Assembly (NCBI RefSeq): GCF_013423955.1
Contig: NZ_JACCKX010000001.1
Location: 2,170,001 to 2,234,000, forward strand
DNA length: 64,000 nucleotides
Direction: 5' to 3'
Source of the DNA: Ottowia beijingensis
GTDB lineage: Bacteria > Pseudomonadota > Gammaproteobacteria > Burkholderiales > Burkholderiaceae_C
Position numbers and translations under genes: made by a program. Positions 35,456 through 49,858 of the stretch are shown piece by piece. Below the pieces are notes generated by a model. The model ran no database searches, was not told the DNA's origin, and was given only the letters and a program-made list of their open reading frames with translations. Each line of letters begins with the position of its first letter. Positions within the stretch are counted from its first letter, which is position 1.

Positions 35456-37948
35456 GTGAAGCGAGTACGGATCAGCGCGTGGGCCTGGCGGCTGGCCTTG
35501 TATTGGCTGCTGGGCGTCATGCTGGCGAGCGGTGGGGCGCAGGCCTCACCGGCAGAGGCGCCCGCTGCGGCTGGCCGTGGCTATGTGGAGCAGGCGCGCC
35601 TGGCTGCGCACGGGCGCGAACTGGTGCTCAGCGGTTGGGCAGCGCCTGAGCAGGGCAACGTTTTCTCACCAATCTGATCGTGCAAGTGGGCGGGTGCGAG
35701 GTGTACCGCGGCCGCCTGGCGGGTGCCAGTGCGCGCCCTGACGTGGTGGCCGCCACGGGCCGGACCGCGTGGCTGCACAGCGGGTTTCAGCTGCGCGTGC
35801 AACTGCCGCGAGGCCTGCCGTCGGGCACTCAGGCGTTGCAGGTCAAGGGGCGGTTGGGTGACGGGCGGGAGTTCGATCTCGAGACGCCTGCAGGCACCAT
35901 CACCATCCCGTTGTCGCCATCGCCGTCGGGCGTGGCGCTGGGCATGCTGGTGCTGGCGTTGGCGGTGCCGTTGGCGCTCCTGACCTGGCGGCGGCGGGCG
36001 CGTCAGGTCGGTCATCGCGGATGGCTGGCGCTGGCGGCAGTGGCGCCGTTCGTGCTGTTGGTGGCCAGCGGCACCACGGGTTCGTCGATGGCGCTGCTGC
36101 TGGCCGAGCCCGCGGTGACCACCGGCAGCATGCAGCCCTGGGCCGGCGAGCCGCGCGTGATCCGCAGTGACGAGTGGCAGGTCTACACGCCGCTGGCGCT
36201 GGCGCAGGCGGCGCATGTGCCACCGTTCCCGGTCGTCAACCGCAACCTGGGCAGCGACGGGCAGAACATGCTGGTGATGGGCATGACGGCGGTGCCTGTG
36301 GCGCACGCCAGCGCGCTGGCCAAGCCGGCGACCTGGGGCTTCTTCTTTCTGGACACGCGCCACGCGCTGGCCTGGGCCTGGTGGTTGCCCATCTGGGGCG
36401 GCCTGCTGGCCGTGTGGCTGTGGCTGCGGCGCTTGCTGGGGCTGGCCGGCGAGCCTGCGGCGGCGCTGGCCGCAGGCGCCGTGCTGGCGCCGTACTCGGT
36501 GGCGTTTTCGTTCTGGCCGGCCTATCTGCTGATGTTTCTGGCGCTGGGGTTCTGGGCGGCGGATCGCGCGTTGATGGCCCGCAGCCTGCCCGCGCGCATG
36601 GGCTGGGGCGGGCTCCTGGGCTGGTCGGTGGCAGGCTACGCGCTGGTGCTTTACCCCGCTTGGCAGCTGTCGCTGGCCACGCTGGCGGTGCCGCTGGCAC
36701 TGGCGTGGTGGTGGCACGAGCGCCGCCGTTGGGCCTGGCACTGGCACCTGTGGCCGGCTGTCGCGGCGGCGGTACTGGTCGGCGGTTGGTTGCTCGGCAG
36801 TTGGTGGCTGGACGCACGGGAGGCGGTGTCGGTCATGCAGGCCACGGTCTATCCGGGGCAGCGCGCGAGCGAAGCGGGGGCGACATCGACCGCTGGTTCC
36901 TGTTCAAGGGCTGGCTCAACCCGCTCACCCTGCACGCAAACCTCGGTTCGATGGTGCCGGTGGACGCGGCGTCGTATCCGTTCCTGTGGCTGGCCAGTGG
37001 CGCGGGGGTGCTGTGGGCGGCGTGGCGCACGCGCCGGGTGTCGCCCCTGCCGCTGGTGTTGCTGGGGTTTGCGGCGTTTGCGCTGGGCTTTCAGTTCTTG
37101 GGGTATCCGGCCTGGCTGACGCGGCTGACCTTGTGGAACGTGGTCACGGTGTACCGGCTCGATCTGGCGCTGGGCGTGGCCCAGCTGGTGCTGCTGGGTT
37201 GGCTGATGGCCCAGCCGCGCGCCGCGACCGGGCTGGCATCGCTGCGCGTTCTGGCGCTGGCCATGGCGCTGCTGACGGCAGCGTACGCACTGTGGGCCAA
37301 TGGGCGCATGCCTCTGGATGTGGCGGACGGCTTGCCCGCGGGCTTCGTCCTGCTCAGTGCTTTGACGGCCGCGGCGGCCGCCTACCTGCTGGTTCTGCAG
37401 CGCTGGCGCGTGTTCCTGGTGCTTTACCTGGGCTGGATGCTGGCTGCCGTGTTGCCGTTTCACCCCTGGGGCAGGCGCCACGCGCGCTCGCGCTGGACGG
37501 CGCGCTGGCCGCGGCCGGCATCTCCCAAGCCCAGCCCGACAGTGCCGGCCGCCGCGGCGTGGCGGTGGTGGGCGAGCGCAACTGGGCCATGACGCTGCCG
37601 GCCGTCGGCGTGCCAGTGGTCAACAGCCTGCTGTACTACCCGCAGTCGTCGCTGTGGCGGCAGCTGGATCCTGATGGTGCGCAGCGCGCCGTCTACAACC
37701 GCTACCAGCGCCTGATGTTCGAACTGGAAGAACAGCCGGCCGAGCGCACCCACCGCATCGAATCGCCGCGCCTGGACGAGGTGCAGGTGCATCTGGATCC
37801 GGCGCGCTTCGATTTCGGCCGGCTGGGCGCGCGCTGGGTCGTCATGCCCCTTGATCGGGCGCCGCGGCTGGCGGGCAATGCATCGATCGAGCGAGTGCCC
37901 GGTGTCGGCGCCGACATCGGCGCGGCGCTCTACCGGGTACTGCCCTGA
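35456..37948 (+). CDS. Large polytopic membrane protein (three frameshifts)
   Basis: The restored product is about 831 aa. After a signal-like segment it has a beta-rich domain to about residue 150 (IVQVGGCEVYRGRLAGAS, LQVKGRLGDGREFD) and then at least ten membrane helices with a conserved periplasmic stretch RSDEWQVYTPLALAQ and NLGSDGQNMLVMG. The last 130 residues are soluble (NSLLYYPQSSLWRQLDP, RWVVMPLDRAPRL). Bases are missing near 35663, 36877 and 37478. This looks like a GT-C-type or DUF7657-like membrane protein seen near polysaccharide genes; I cannot name a function. Confidence 0.65.
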
Positions 37949-37961
37949 CGCTGGCGCGGCC

Positions 37962-39119
37962 TCAGCGCCGCGACCGCGTGAGGTAGCGCCGGCGCCGGAA
38001 CACGATCAGGATGCCCGCGGCGATGAGCACCAGCAGCGCCAGCGCGGCCCACATGCCTTCGGGGCTGTGGATCAGCGGCAGGTGCTCGAAGTTCATGCCG
38101 AAGAAGCCGGTGAACAGGTTCAGCGGCAGGAAGATCGCCGTCACCGCCGTCAGCGTCCGCATGATGTCGTTGGTGCGGTGGCCCTGCGCGGCGAAGTGGA
38201 TCTGCACCACGGTCTCGGCCGACTGCTCGAGCCGGCGCGCGTGGTGCAGCACGCGGTCGATGTGCTCGGTGACATCGACCGCGCGGGCGATCAGCTGGTC
38301 GCGCCGCTGCTGCGCCACGACGGGCTCGGCGCTGTAGGCGGCCAGCGGCAGCTCGCGCAGGGTGTCCAGCCATTCCTGCATGGCGTCGAGCTGCTCCTCG
38401 CACAGGTCCTGCAGCGCGTGCAGGCGGCGGCGCGCGTGCATCATGGCGTTCCAGGCGCCGTGGTGGGGGTCGGGCTTGAGCAGCTCGTTCTGCGCCTGCT
38501 CCAGCGCGCTGGTCAGGTCCTTGCGCAGCTCGAGGTAGCTGTCGACCATGGCGTTGAGCAGGCGCAGCACCAGGTCGGCCGGGCCCTGCGGCACGCGGTT
38601 GCGCACGCTGGCGGCGTCGACGCTGAGCTTGGCGTCGGCGGCAAAGCGCTGGATGAAGGTGGTGGCGGTGTAGCAGCCCGCCGGGTGCACGCTGACCAGC
38701 AGCCTGTCGAACACGGCGAAGCCGACGGCGCGCGAGTCGATGCGCGAGAAGGCTTCGGGCACGGCGGCCTCGGCCGGCGCCGGGGCGCCGGCGCCCAGGC
38801 TGTGGTAGCGGGCGATGGCGCTGGCGTGGTCCTGCTCGTGCTGCACTTCGGCCAGCGAGGCGAGGCGGCGGAAGATGACCATGTCGTACACCGAGGTGCC
38901 GTCGTAGTGCGAGGGGTGGCCGTCGCTGGACAGGTCCTGCACGTGCAGATCCAGCAGCGGCGAGCCGCCCAGGCGCTGCGCCGCGGCCTGCAGTTCGGCC
39001 TGGCGGCGAACGAACTCGGTGCGGTCGAGGTAGACCCAGACGAAGCCGTCGGCCGGCGCGGCTTCGGGCGGGCTGTCGACGAAGCGCAGGCTGCTGGCGG
39101 TGAATTCGACGATCTGCAT
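37962..39119 (-). CDS. CorA-family divalent cation transporter
   Basis: An intact protein of 385 aa. The long cytoplasmic domain is followed by two C-terminal helices (IMRTLTAVTAIFLPLNLFTGF, ALALLVLIAAGILIVF) separated by the signature FGMNFEHLP (the GMN of CorA) and ends in RRRRYLTRSRR. It moves Mg or related ions as a pentamer; the sequence does not distinguish the CorA and ZntB types. It converges with the large membrane protein gene. Confidence 0.9.
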   Translation of the reverse strand: MQIVEFTASSLRFVDSPPEAAPADGFVWVYLDRTEFVRRQAELQAAAQRLGGSPLLDLHVQDLSSDGHPSHYDGTSVYDMVIFRRLASLAEVQHEQDHASAIARYHSLGAGAPAPAEAAVPEAFSRIDSRAVGFAVFDRLLVSVHPAGCYTATTFIQRFAADAKLSVDAASVRNRVPQGPADLVLRLLNAMVDSYLELRKDLTSALEQAQNELLKPDPHHGAWNAMMHARRRLHALQDLCEEQLDAMQEWLDTLRELPLAAYSAEPVVAQQRRDQLIARAVDVTEHIDRVLHHARRLEQSAETVVQIHFAAQGHRTNDIMRTLTAVTAIFLPLNLFTGFFGMNFEHLPLIHSPEGMWAALALLVLIAAGILIVFRRRRYLTRSRR

Positions 39120-39178
39120 CAGGTCACCATGGGGCGCCAGGCCGGAAGGGTGGCATCAAAATGAAGGATGATTTTGAT

Positions 39179-39254
39179 AGCTGCTTGCGCCCGTCATTGC
39201 GTGATTTCAGATATGAATGCATCTGAAATCGTTGTTTGACAGGCGCAAGCAGCT
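39179..39254. repeat. ATAGCTGC element with nested palindrome, copy 1
   Basis: Perfect 13-bp outer arms AGCTGCTTGCGCC (39179-39191) and GGCGCAAGCAGCT (39242-39254). Inside is a second 10-bp palindrome GATTTCAGAT (39203-39212) and ATCTGAAATC (39221-39230). It ends 1 bp before the hemB stop codon. Confidence 0.8.
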
Positions 39255-39255
39255 C

Positions 39256-40536
<1,281 letters not shown>

Positions 40537-40569
40537 CTACCAACGCGCAACCGCTCTTCAGCGGCTGCG

Positions 40570-40683
40570 CGCAAGCCGCCCCGAAGGCCGCGGAGCAGGC
40601 CACCCCAGAACGCCGTGGCCGGGGTCCCCCGGCCGCCAGCGTTGTCCCCTCAGGGGAAGGCGGCCGCAGGCCGACTCAGGGGG
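40570..40683 (+). repeat. GCGGAGCAGG element copy 5
   Basis: From AAGGCCGCGGAGCAGGCC through CAGCGTTGTCCCCTCAGG to GACTCAGGGGG, ending about 10 bp before the hemJ start. Confidence 0.8.
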
Positions 40684-40693
40684 ATAATTCATC

Positions 40694-41122
40694 ATGCTTT
40701 GGATCAAAGCCCTCCACATCGTCTTCATCGCCAGCTGGTTCGCCGGCCTGTTCTATCTGCCGCGCATCTTCGTCAACCTGGCCATGGTGCCGCCCGGCTC
40801 GGTGGCCGAGCGCGAACGGCTGCTGCTGATGTCGCGCAAGCTCTACCGCTTCATGACCCTGCTGGCCGTGCCGGCGCTGGCGCTGGGCCTGTGGCTGTGG
40901 CTGGGCTACGGCATCGGCCTGGGGCCGGGCAGCGGCTGGATGCACGCCAAGCTGCTGATCGTGCTGCTGCTGATGGCGTACCACTGGTATTGCGGCCGGC
41001 TGCTGAAGCGCTTTGCGCACGGCGAAGAGCTGCGCGGCCACGTGTGGTTCCGCTGGTTCAACGAGGCGCCGGTGCTGATGATGCTGGCGGCGGTGATTCT
41101 CGTCGTGGTCAAGCCCTTCTGA
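40694..41122 (+). CDS. hemJ: Protoporphyrinogen oxidase HemJ
   Basis: An intact 142-aa inner-membrane protein with four helices (HemJ/UPF0093 family), which oxidises protoporphyrinogen IX to protoporphyrin IX. The N-terminal helix has the conserved His8 in ALHIVFIASWFAGLFYLPRI, followed by LYRFMTLLAVPALALGLWL and FRWFNEAPVLMMLAAVILVVVKP. Closeness to hemB supports a haem role. Confidence 0.9.
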   Translation: MLWIKALHIVFIASWFAGLFYLPRIFVNLAMVPPGSVAERERLLLMSRKLYRFMTLLAVPALALGLWLWLGYGIGLGPGSGWMHAKLLIVLLLMAYHWYCGRLLKRFAHGEELRGHVWFRWFNEAPVLMMLAAVILVVVKPF

Positions 41123-41185
41123 CATGAGGGGCTGCGGCATCGAAGCGGCTCGCGGCGGCCTTGCGTTGCCAGCACGGCGCCGGCG

Positions 41186-42442
41186 ATGAACCGCTACAAG
41201 TCCGCCGCGATGCCGCTGGCGCTGCTGTATGCGGCGCTCATCGTCTACGCCACGCTGTACCCCTTCACCGGCTGGCGCGACGTGGGCGTGGCGCCCTGGG
41301 CCTACCTGCAGGCGCCGCTGCCGCAGTACTGGACGCGCTTCGACGTCGGTGCCAACCTGGTGGGCTACGCGCCGCTGGGCTTTCTGCTGGCCCTGGCGCT
41401 GATGCGCATGCGCAGCGGCTGGCCGGCGGTGACGCTGGCCACGCTGGCCGCGGCCTGCCTGTCGCTGGTGCTGGAGGCGCTGCAGACCTACCTGCCGCTG
41501 CGCGTGGCCTCCAACGTCGATTTCGGGCTGAACGCGGCCGGCGGCCTGGCCGGCGCGGTGGCGGCCTGGGTGCTGGAGCGCGTGGGCGCCATCGACCGCT
41601 GGCGCCGCCTGCGCGCACGCTGGTTCGTGCGCAACTCGCGCGGGGCACTGGTGCTGCTGGCGCTGTGGCCGTTGGGGCTGCTGTTCCCGCCGCCGGTGGC
41701 GTTCGGCATGGGGCAGGTGTTTGCGCGGGCCGAGGACTGGCTGGCGGAACTGCTGGCGGATACGCCCTTTCTGACCTGGCTGCCGGCGCGCGACCTGGCG
41801 CTGCAGCCGCTGCTGCCCGGCGAGGAGGTGCTGGCCGTGGCGCTGGGCGCGCTGGTGCCCTGCCTGCTGGGCTACACCGTGATCCGCCACCGCGGCCGGC
41901 GCGCACTGTTCGCGCTGCTGGCGCTGATGGCGGGCATCGCGGTGTCGGGGCTGTCGGCGGGGCTGTCGTTCGGGCCGGTGCACGCCTGGTCGTGGGTCAA
42001 CCCGTCGGTGCAGCTCGGCCTGTGGGCGGCGCTGCTGGGCGCGGCGCTGCTGCTGCTGGTGCCGATGCGCGTGTGCGTGCTGCTGCTGATGGTGGTGCTG
42101 GCCGCGCAGGTGGTGCTGCTCAACACCGCGCCGCAGAATCCGTATTACGCCGCCACGCTGCAGGCCTGGGAGCAGGGGCGCTTCATCCACTTCCATGGCC
42201 TGGCGCAGTGGGTGGGCTGGCTGTGGCCGTTCGTGGCGTTCCTGTACCTGGCGATGCGCCTGGTGGGCTCCGACGGCGGACAGCCGGCGCGCACCACGCA
42301 GCCCGCGCCATGGCCTGCGTCCGCCGCCCCGCCGCCAGACGACCTGGCCGCCGCCGGCGTGGTGGTGACGCAGACGGGCGACCCCGCCGCCGAGGTGGGC
42401 GCCGCGGCCCAGCCGGCGCCGCAGTCTCAAGGCGGCGCCTAG
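41186..42442 (+). CDS. VanZ-like multi-pass membrane protein
   Basis: An intact protein of 418 aa. The first 130 residues follow the VanZ pattern (LYAALIVYATLYPFTGW, FDVGANLVGYAPLGFLL, LQTYLPLRVASNVDFGLNAAGG), and further helices follow to about residue 360. The Pro/Ala-rich C-terminal tail of about 60 residues looks cytoplasmic and disordered. VanZ-family proteins have no clear general function outside glycopeptide resistance. It is followed 9 bp later by the ferredoxin gene. Confidence 0.8.
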   Translation: MNRYKSAAMPLALLYAALIVYATLYPFTGWRDVGVAPWAYLQAPLPQYWTRFDVGANLVGYAPLGFLLALALMRMRSGWPAVTLATLAAACLSLVLEALQTYLPLRVASNVDFGLNAAGGLAGAVAAWVLERVGAIDRWRRLRARWFVRNSRGALVLLALWPLGLLFPPPVAFGMGQVFARAEDWLAELLADTPFLTWLPARDLALQPLLPGEEVLAVALGALVPCLLGYTVIRHRGRRALFALLALMAGIAVSGLSAGLSFGPVHAWSWVNPSVQLGLWAALLGAALLLLVPMRVCVLLLMVVLAAQVVLLNTAPQNPYYAATLQAWEQGRFIHFHGLAQWVGWLWPFVAFLYLAMRLVGSDGGQPARTTQPAPWPASAAPPPDDLAAAGVVVTQTGDPAAEVGAAAQPAPQSQGGA

Positions 42443-42451
42443 AATGCCCGC

Positions 42452-42796
42452 ATGTCTGCCCCCGCCGCACCGTCCTATTACCAGCGCCACATCTTCTTCT
42501 GCCTGAACCAGCGCGCGGGCGGCGAGGCCTGCTGCGCCGACCACGACGCCCAGGCCGCCTTCGACCACTGCAAGGCGCGCGTCAAGGCCGAGGGCCTGGC
42601 CGGCCCGGGCAAGGTGCGCGTGAACAAGTCCGGCTGCCTGGACCGCTGCGCCGCCGGGCCGGTGGCCGTGGTCTACCCCGAGGCGGTCTGGTACAGCTAC
42701 GTCGACACCGCCGACATCGACGAGATCGTCGAATCGCACCTGAAGAACGGCCAGGTGGTGGAGCGCCTGCTGACGCCGCCGCACCTGGGGCGCTGA
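42452..42796 (+). CDS. (2Fe-2S) ferredoxin domain protein, thioredoxin-like
   Basis: A 114-aa protein of the thioredoxin-fold [2Fe-2S] ferredoxin family. The four cluster cysteines are in HIFFCLNQRAGGEACC and in NKSGCLDRCAAGP, and VVYPEAVWYSYVDTADIDEIV completes the fold. Electron partner unknown. It follows the VanZ-like gene closely. Confidence 0.88.
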   Translation: MSAPAAPSYYQRHIFFCLNQRAGGEACCADHDAQAAFDHCKARVKAEGLAGPGKVRVNKSGCLDRCAAGPVAVVYPEAVWYSYVDTADIDEIVESHLKNGQVVERLLTPPHLGR

Positions 42797-42857
42797 CCGC
42801 CCTGCGGCGTTACAAGCTTTTTCGCCCTCCAGTCGCCGAAGACATTGCGCCGGCAGC

Positions 42858-42863
42858 TATAAT
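42858..42863 (+). promoter_or_regulatory. TATAAT -10 box very close to a start codon
   Basis: Perfect TATAAT only 12 bp before the ATG at 42876. No good -35 is visible 17 bp upstream. The expected transcript start near 42870 would leave about 6 nt of leader. Confidence 0.55.
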
Positions 42864-42875
42864 TTGCATAGCTGC

Positions 42876-43514
42876 ATGAACGCCCAGACCCAATCCCTGA
42901 CGCTGACCGGCCCCGCCGGGCCGATCGAGGCCGTGCTCGATCTGCCCGAGGCCGACCTGTTCGAGGCGCCGCACGGCACCGCCGTCATCGCCCACCCGCA
43001 CCCGCAGTTCGGCGGCACCATGACCAACAAGGTGGTGCAGACCATCGCCCGCGCCTGCGTGCAGTGCGGCTGGCGCGCGGTGCGCTTCAACTTCCGTGGC
43101 GTGGGCGCCAGCGGCGGCCACTACGACGAAGGCCGCGGCGAGGTGGACGACATGCTGGCCGTGGTGGCGCAAACCGCGCCGGCCGATCAGCCGCTGCTGC
43201 TGGCGGGGTTTTCGTTCGGCGGCTTCATCGCCGCGCGCGCCATCGACACGCTGCACCCGCAGCGCGCCATTGCCGGCGCGGTGCTGGTGGGCACGGCGGC
43301 CTCGCGCTTCGACGTGCCGCCGGTGCCGGCCGAACTGCACCCGCAGACGCTGGTGGTGCATGGCGAACAGGACGACACCGTGCCCCTGGCGTCCGTCATG
43401 GACTGGGCGCGCCCGCAGTCGCTGCCGGTCACCGTGGTGCCGGGCGGCGAGCACTTCTTCCACGGACAATTACCGCTGCTCAAGGCCCTGGTGGTGCGCC
43501 ATGTGTGCGTCTGA
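42876..43514 (+). CDS. Alpha/beta hydrolase (COG2945 type)
   Basis: An intact hydrolase of 212 aa. The family motif HPHPQFGGTMTNKVVQT appears near residue 45, the nucleophile Ser in GFSFGGF near 115, the Asp in HGEQDDTVPL and the His in PGGEHFFHGQL. These small soluble hydrolases have no agreed substrate. The ATG at 42876 is preferred over a TTG at 42864 because it begins the family's N-terminus. There is no Shine-Dalgarno sequence. Confidence 0.88.
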   Translation: MNAQTQSLTLTGPAGPIEAVLDLPEADLFEAPHGTAVIAHPHPQFGGTMTNKVVQTIARACVQCGWRAVRFNFRGVGASGGHYDEGRGEVDDMLAVVAQTAPADQPLLLAGFSFGGFIAARAIDTLHPQRAIAGAVLVGTAASRFDVPPVPAELHPQTLVVHGEQDDTVPLASVMDWARPQSLPVTVVPGGEHFFHGQLPLLKALVVRHVCV

Positions 43515-43580
43515 GTTTTTGAATGATTTAGGGCTTCAGCGCTTATCCAGCAAGCGCCGATAGCTCACTTATTTGTAGTA
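43515..43580 (-). repeat. ATAGCTGC element copy 9
   Basis: TTTAGGGCTTCAGCGCTTAT, then AAGCGCCGATAGCTCACTTA, in the gap before the carboxypeptidase gene. Confidence 0.7.
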
Positions 43581-43583
43581 ATC

Positions 43584-44740
43584 ATGACCTTCATCTCCCG
43601 CTTTCTCGCCGCCGCCCTGCTGACGCTTGCCTCGCTGGCCAGCCATGCGCAGGCGCCGCAACCGCCCGAGGTGGCCGCCAAGGCCTATCTGCTGATGGAC
43701 GTGACGGCGGGGCAGATCCTGGCCGCCAAGGACGCCGACGAGCCGGTCGAGCCGGCCTCGCTGACCAAGCTGATGACGGCCTACCTGGTGTTCGACGCGC
43801 TCAAGGCCAAGAAACTCACGCTGACGCAGACCCTGCCCGTGTCCGAGCGCGCCTGGAAGATGCCCGGCTCGCGCATGTTCATCGACCCCAAGATGCAGGT
43901 GCCGGTCGAGGATCTCATCAAGGGCATGATCGTGCAATCCGGCAACGACGCCACCGTGGCCCTGGCCGAAGGCGTGGGCGGCAGCGTCGAGCGCTTCGTG
44001 CAGCTGATGAACGACCAGGCCAAGGCGCTGGGCCTGAAGAACACCGGCTACAAGAACCCCGAGGGCCTGACCGAAGCCGGCCACACCACCACCGCGCGCG
44101 ACCTGGCCACGCTGGCCACGCGGCTGATGCACGACTTCCCCGAGTACGTGCACTACTACACCATCAAGAAATACCGTTACCCCGGCACGCCCGCCAGCAA
44201 CGACAGCAACCGCAACCTGCTGCTGTTCCGCGATCCCACGGTCGATGGCCTGAAGACCGGACACACCAAGGCCGCCGGCTACTGCCTGGTGGCCACCGCC
44301 AAGCGCGACTTCCCCAACCTGCAGGGCCGCCGCCTGGTGTCGGTGGTGCTGGGTGCCAGCAGCGAGGCGGCGCGCGCCAACGAATCGCAGAAGCTGCTGA
44401 ACTGGGGCTACACGGCCTACGAGGCGGTCAAGCTGTTCGATGCCGGCAAGCCCGTGGCCACGCCCAAGGTGTGGAAGGGCAAGACCAACGAACTCAAGCT
44501 GGGCCGCAACGAGCACATCGTCGTCGCCGTGCCCAGCGGCACCGCCGCCCAGGTCAAGACCGAGATCGCCCGCCCCGAGCCGCTGATCGCCCCGTTCCGC
44601 CAGGGCAGGCCGTGGCCACGCTGAAAGTGAAGCAGGGCGAGCAGCCACTGGCCGAAGTGCCGCTGATGGCGCTGGAGCCCGTGGAAGAGGCAGGTTTCCT
44701 TGGCCGCGCGTGGGACGCGATGCGGCTGTGGATCAAGTGA
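43584..44740 (+). CDS. D-alanyl-D-alanine carboxypeptidase, PBP5/6 type (one frameshift)
   Basis: A periplasmic enzyme of about 385 aa that trims the last D-Ala from peptidoglycan side chains. The signal peptide is FLAAALLTLASLASHAQA, the active Ser is in SLTKLM (SxxK), then SGNDATVALAEG (SGN) and LKTGHTKAAGYCLV (KTG). The C-terminal PBP5 domain ends in an amphipathic anchor GFLGRAWDAMRLWIK. One G is missing near 44607 (PFRQG|QAVATLKVK). It is the last gene before the str operon. Confidence 0.93.
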
Positions 44741-44756
44741 CGCGCGGGCACCTGCA

Positions 44757-44785
44757 TTGCGGTTAACCCCGATCCGGGCTATACT
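44757..44785 (+). promoter_or_regulatory. Promoter of the rpsL operon
   Basis: TTGCGG (44757-44762) and TATACT (44780-44785), 17 bp apart, 124 bp before rpsL. The long leader may hold regulatory structure. Confidence 0.75.
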
Positions 44786-44909
44786 TTAAGGCTTTCCCGC
44801 GTTTGGGGTGGGAATTTTGCGTGCGCGCCGCCATCGCCCTGCTGCCTTGCGCAGCAGGCGCCGGTGAATCGGTCGCGCTGATATTTCAAGCGTTTAGGGA
44901 CGTTTTTCA

Positions 44910-45286
44910 ATGCCAACCATCAGTCAACTGGTGCGTCAGGGGCGGACGGTCGAGAAGATCAAGTCCAAGAGCCCTGCGATGCAGAACTCGCCGCAGCGTC
45001 GCGGCGTGTGTACCCGCGTGTACACCACGACGCCGAAGAAGCCGAACTCGGCACTTCGCAAGGTCGCCAAGGTGCGCCTGACCAACGGTTTCGAGGTCAT
45101 CTCTTACATCGGCGGTGAAGGCCACAACCTGCAGGAGCACAGCGTGGTGCTGGTGCGCGGCGGTCGTGTCAAGGATTTGCCGGGCGTGCGCTACCACATC
45201 GTGCGCGGCTCGCTGGACCTGCAAGGCGTGAAAGACCGCAAGCAGGCGCGCTCAAGTACGGCGCCAAGCGCCCCAGGAAGGCTTAA
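44910..45286 (+). CDS. rpsL: 30S ribosomal protein S12 (one frameshift)
   Basis: The decoding-site protein S12 of 125 aa. It reads normally ([48 protein letters not shown]) until one C is missing near 45252 ([15 protein letters not shown]), after which the restored frame ends at 45286. The Lys positions where streptomycin-resistance substitutions arise (in TPKKPNS and VKDLPG) are wild type. First gene of the str operon. Confidence 0.95.
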
Positions 45287-45452
45287 GCGCTTTCGTCATT
45301 TTTCGGTGCTTGAATCGGGCGAGAAGACGACCCCGGTCGAGCGTAGTGACCTGATCGGAAGGTCGAGTAAGTGCAGGCTCCGGATGGGTCTGCGCGGCAG
45401 GCGGAAAACCAGGACGTTCCAACTGCCAACTGAAGCAAACATGAGGTGAAAC

Positions 45453-45922
45453 ATGCCACGTCGTCGCGAAGTCCCTAAACGTGAAATCCTGCCGGATCCC
45501 AAGTACGGCAATGTCGAGCTTTCAAGTTCATGAACGTGATCATGGAGGGCGGCAAGAAGGCGGTTGCCGAGCGCATCATCTACGGCGCGCTCGAAACCAT
45601 GGAGAAGAAGAGCGGCAAGGATCCGCTCGAACTCTTCGTCACCGCCATCAACAACGTCAAGCCGATGGTCGAGGTCAAGTCTCGCCGCGTCGGTGGCGCC
45701 AACTACCAGGTGCCTGTGGAAGTGCGCCCGGTGCGCCGTCTGGCGCTGTCGATGCGCTGGATCAAGGAGGCCGCCCGCAAGCGCGGCGAGAAGTCCATGG
45801 CCATGCGCCTGGCCAACGAGCTGCTGGAGGCCACCGAAGGCCGCGGCGGTGCCATGAAGCGCCGTGACGAGGTGCACCGCATGGCCGAGGCCAACAAGGC
45901 GTTCAGCCACTTCCGTTTCTAA
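45453..45922 (+). CDS. rpsG: 30S ribosomal protein S7 (one frameshift)
   Basis: A 156-aa protein of the 30S head that binds 16S rRNA. It starts [19 protein letters not shown]. One C is missing near 45521 ([17 protein letters not shown]), after which the frame reads on to [15 protein letters not shown]. Second gene of the str operon, 166 bp after rpsL. Confidence 0.95.
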
Positions 45923-45991
45923 TTTCTCCCTCATTCCCTCCTGGAGTGCGGCCCGCCACGAGCGGGCCGGTCCGTTTCACGAAAGACCATC

Positions 45992-48094
<2,103 letters not shown>

Positions 48095-48111
48095 GCTGCT
48101 TCAATAACAGG

Positions 48112-48186
48112 AGCTGCTTGCGCCCGATTGCAGGGGTTTCAGATCGTTTTCTATCTGAAACCCTTGTGCATCAAGCGTAAGCAGCT
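48112..48186. repeat. ATAGCTGC element with nested palindrome, copy 2
   Basis: Outer arms AGCTGCTTGCGC (48112-48123) and GCGTAAGCAGCT (48175-48186), with one mismatch. Inside is GGGTTTCAGAT (48134-48144), loop CGTTTTCT, ATCTGAAACCC (48153-48163), an 11-bp perfect palindrome. It lies between fusA and tuf. Confidence 0.8.
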
Positions 48187-48297
48187 ATCCTTTTTGTCTT
48201 CGGCACACCGCAAGGTAGTGGGCGCTGCCCGTGGCGGCCCCGGCGCTGGAGACGTTAAACCGTCACGGGCATTGTTCTTTCACTGGAGTTATCCGAA

Positions 48298-49487
<1,190 letters not shown>

Positions 49488-49497
49488 GGAGCAGATC

Positions 49498-49807
49498 ATG
49501 GCCAAGCAAAATCCGCATCCGCCTGAAAGCGTTCGATTACAAGCTGATCGACCAGTCCGCTGCCGAGATCGTCGACACCGCCAAGCGCACCGGCGCCGTG
49601 GTCAAGGGCCCCGTGCCGCTGCCCACGCGCATGAAGCGCTTCGACATCCTGCGTTCGCCGCACGTCAACAAGGCCAGCCGCGACCAGCTCGAGATCCGCA
49701 CGCACCAGCGCTTGATGGACATCGTCGACCCGACCGACAAGACCGTGGACGCGCTGATGAAGCTCGATCTGCCGGCCGGCGTGGACGTCGAGATCAAGCT
49801 GCAGTAA
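49498..49807 (+). CDS. rpsJ: 30S ribosomal protein S10 (frameshift at codon 4-5)
   Basis: A 103-aa protein that also serves as NusE in antitermination. The frame breaks in an A run near 49508-49511: [20 protein letters not shown] needs two more A, or one fewer. The rest reads normally ([33 protein letters not shown]). It is co-transcribed with tuf rather than with rplC, which has its own promoter. Confidence 0.95.
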
Positions 49808-49858
49808 GGCTTTGCGGCCGGCACCGCGCCGCGCCGTTCTGCCGCTCACAGCGCGGGC

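Noticed and set aside
40676-42784. A 702-codon open frame antisense to hemJ, VanZ-like and ferredoxin genes
   Set aside because: His/Arg/Gln-rich antisense shadow; the opposite strand has clear protein families.
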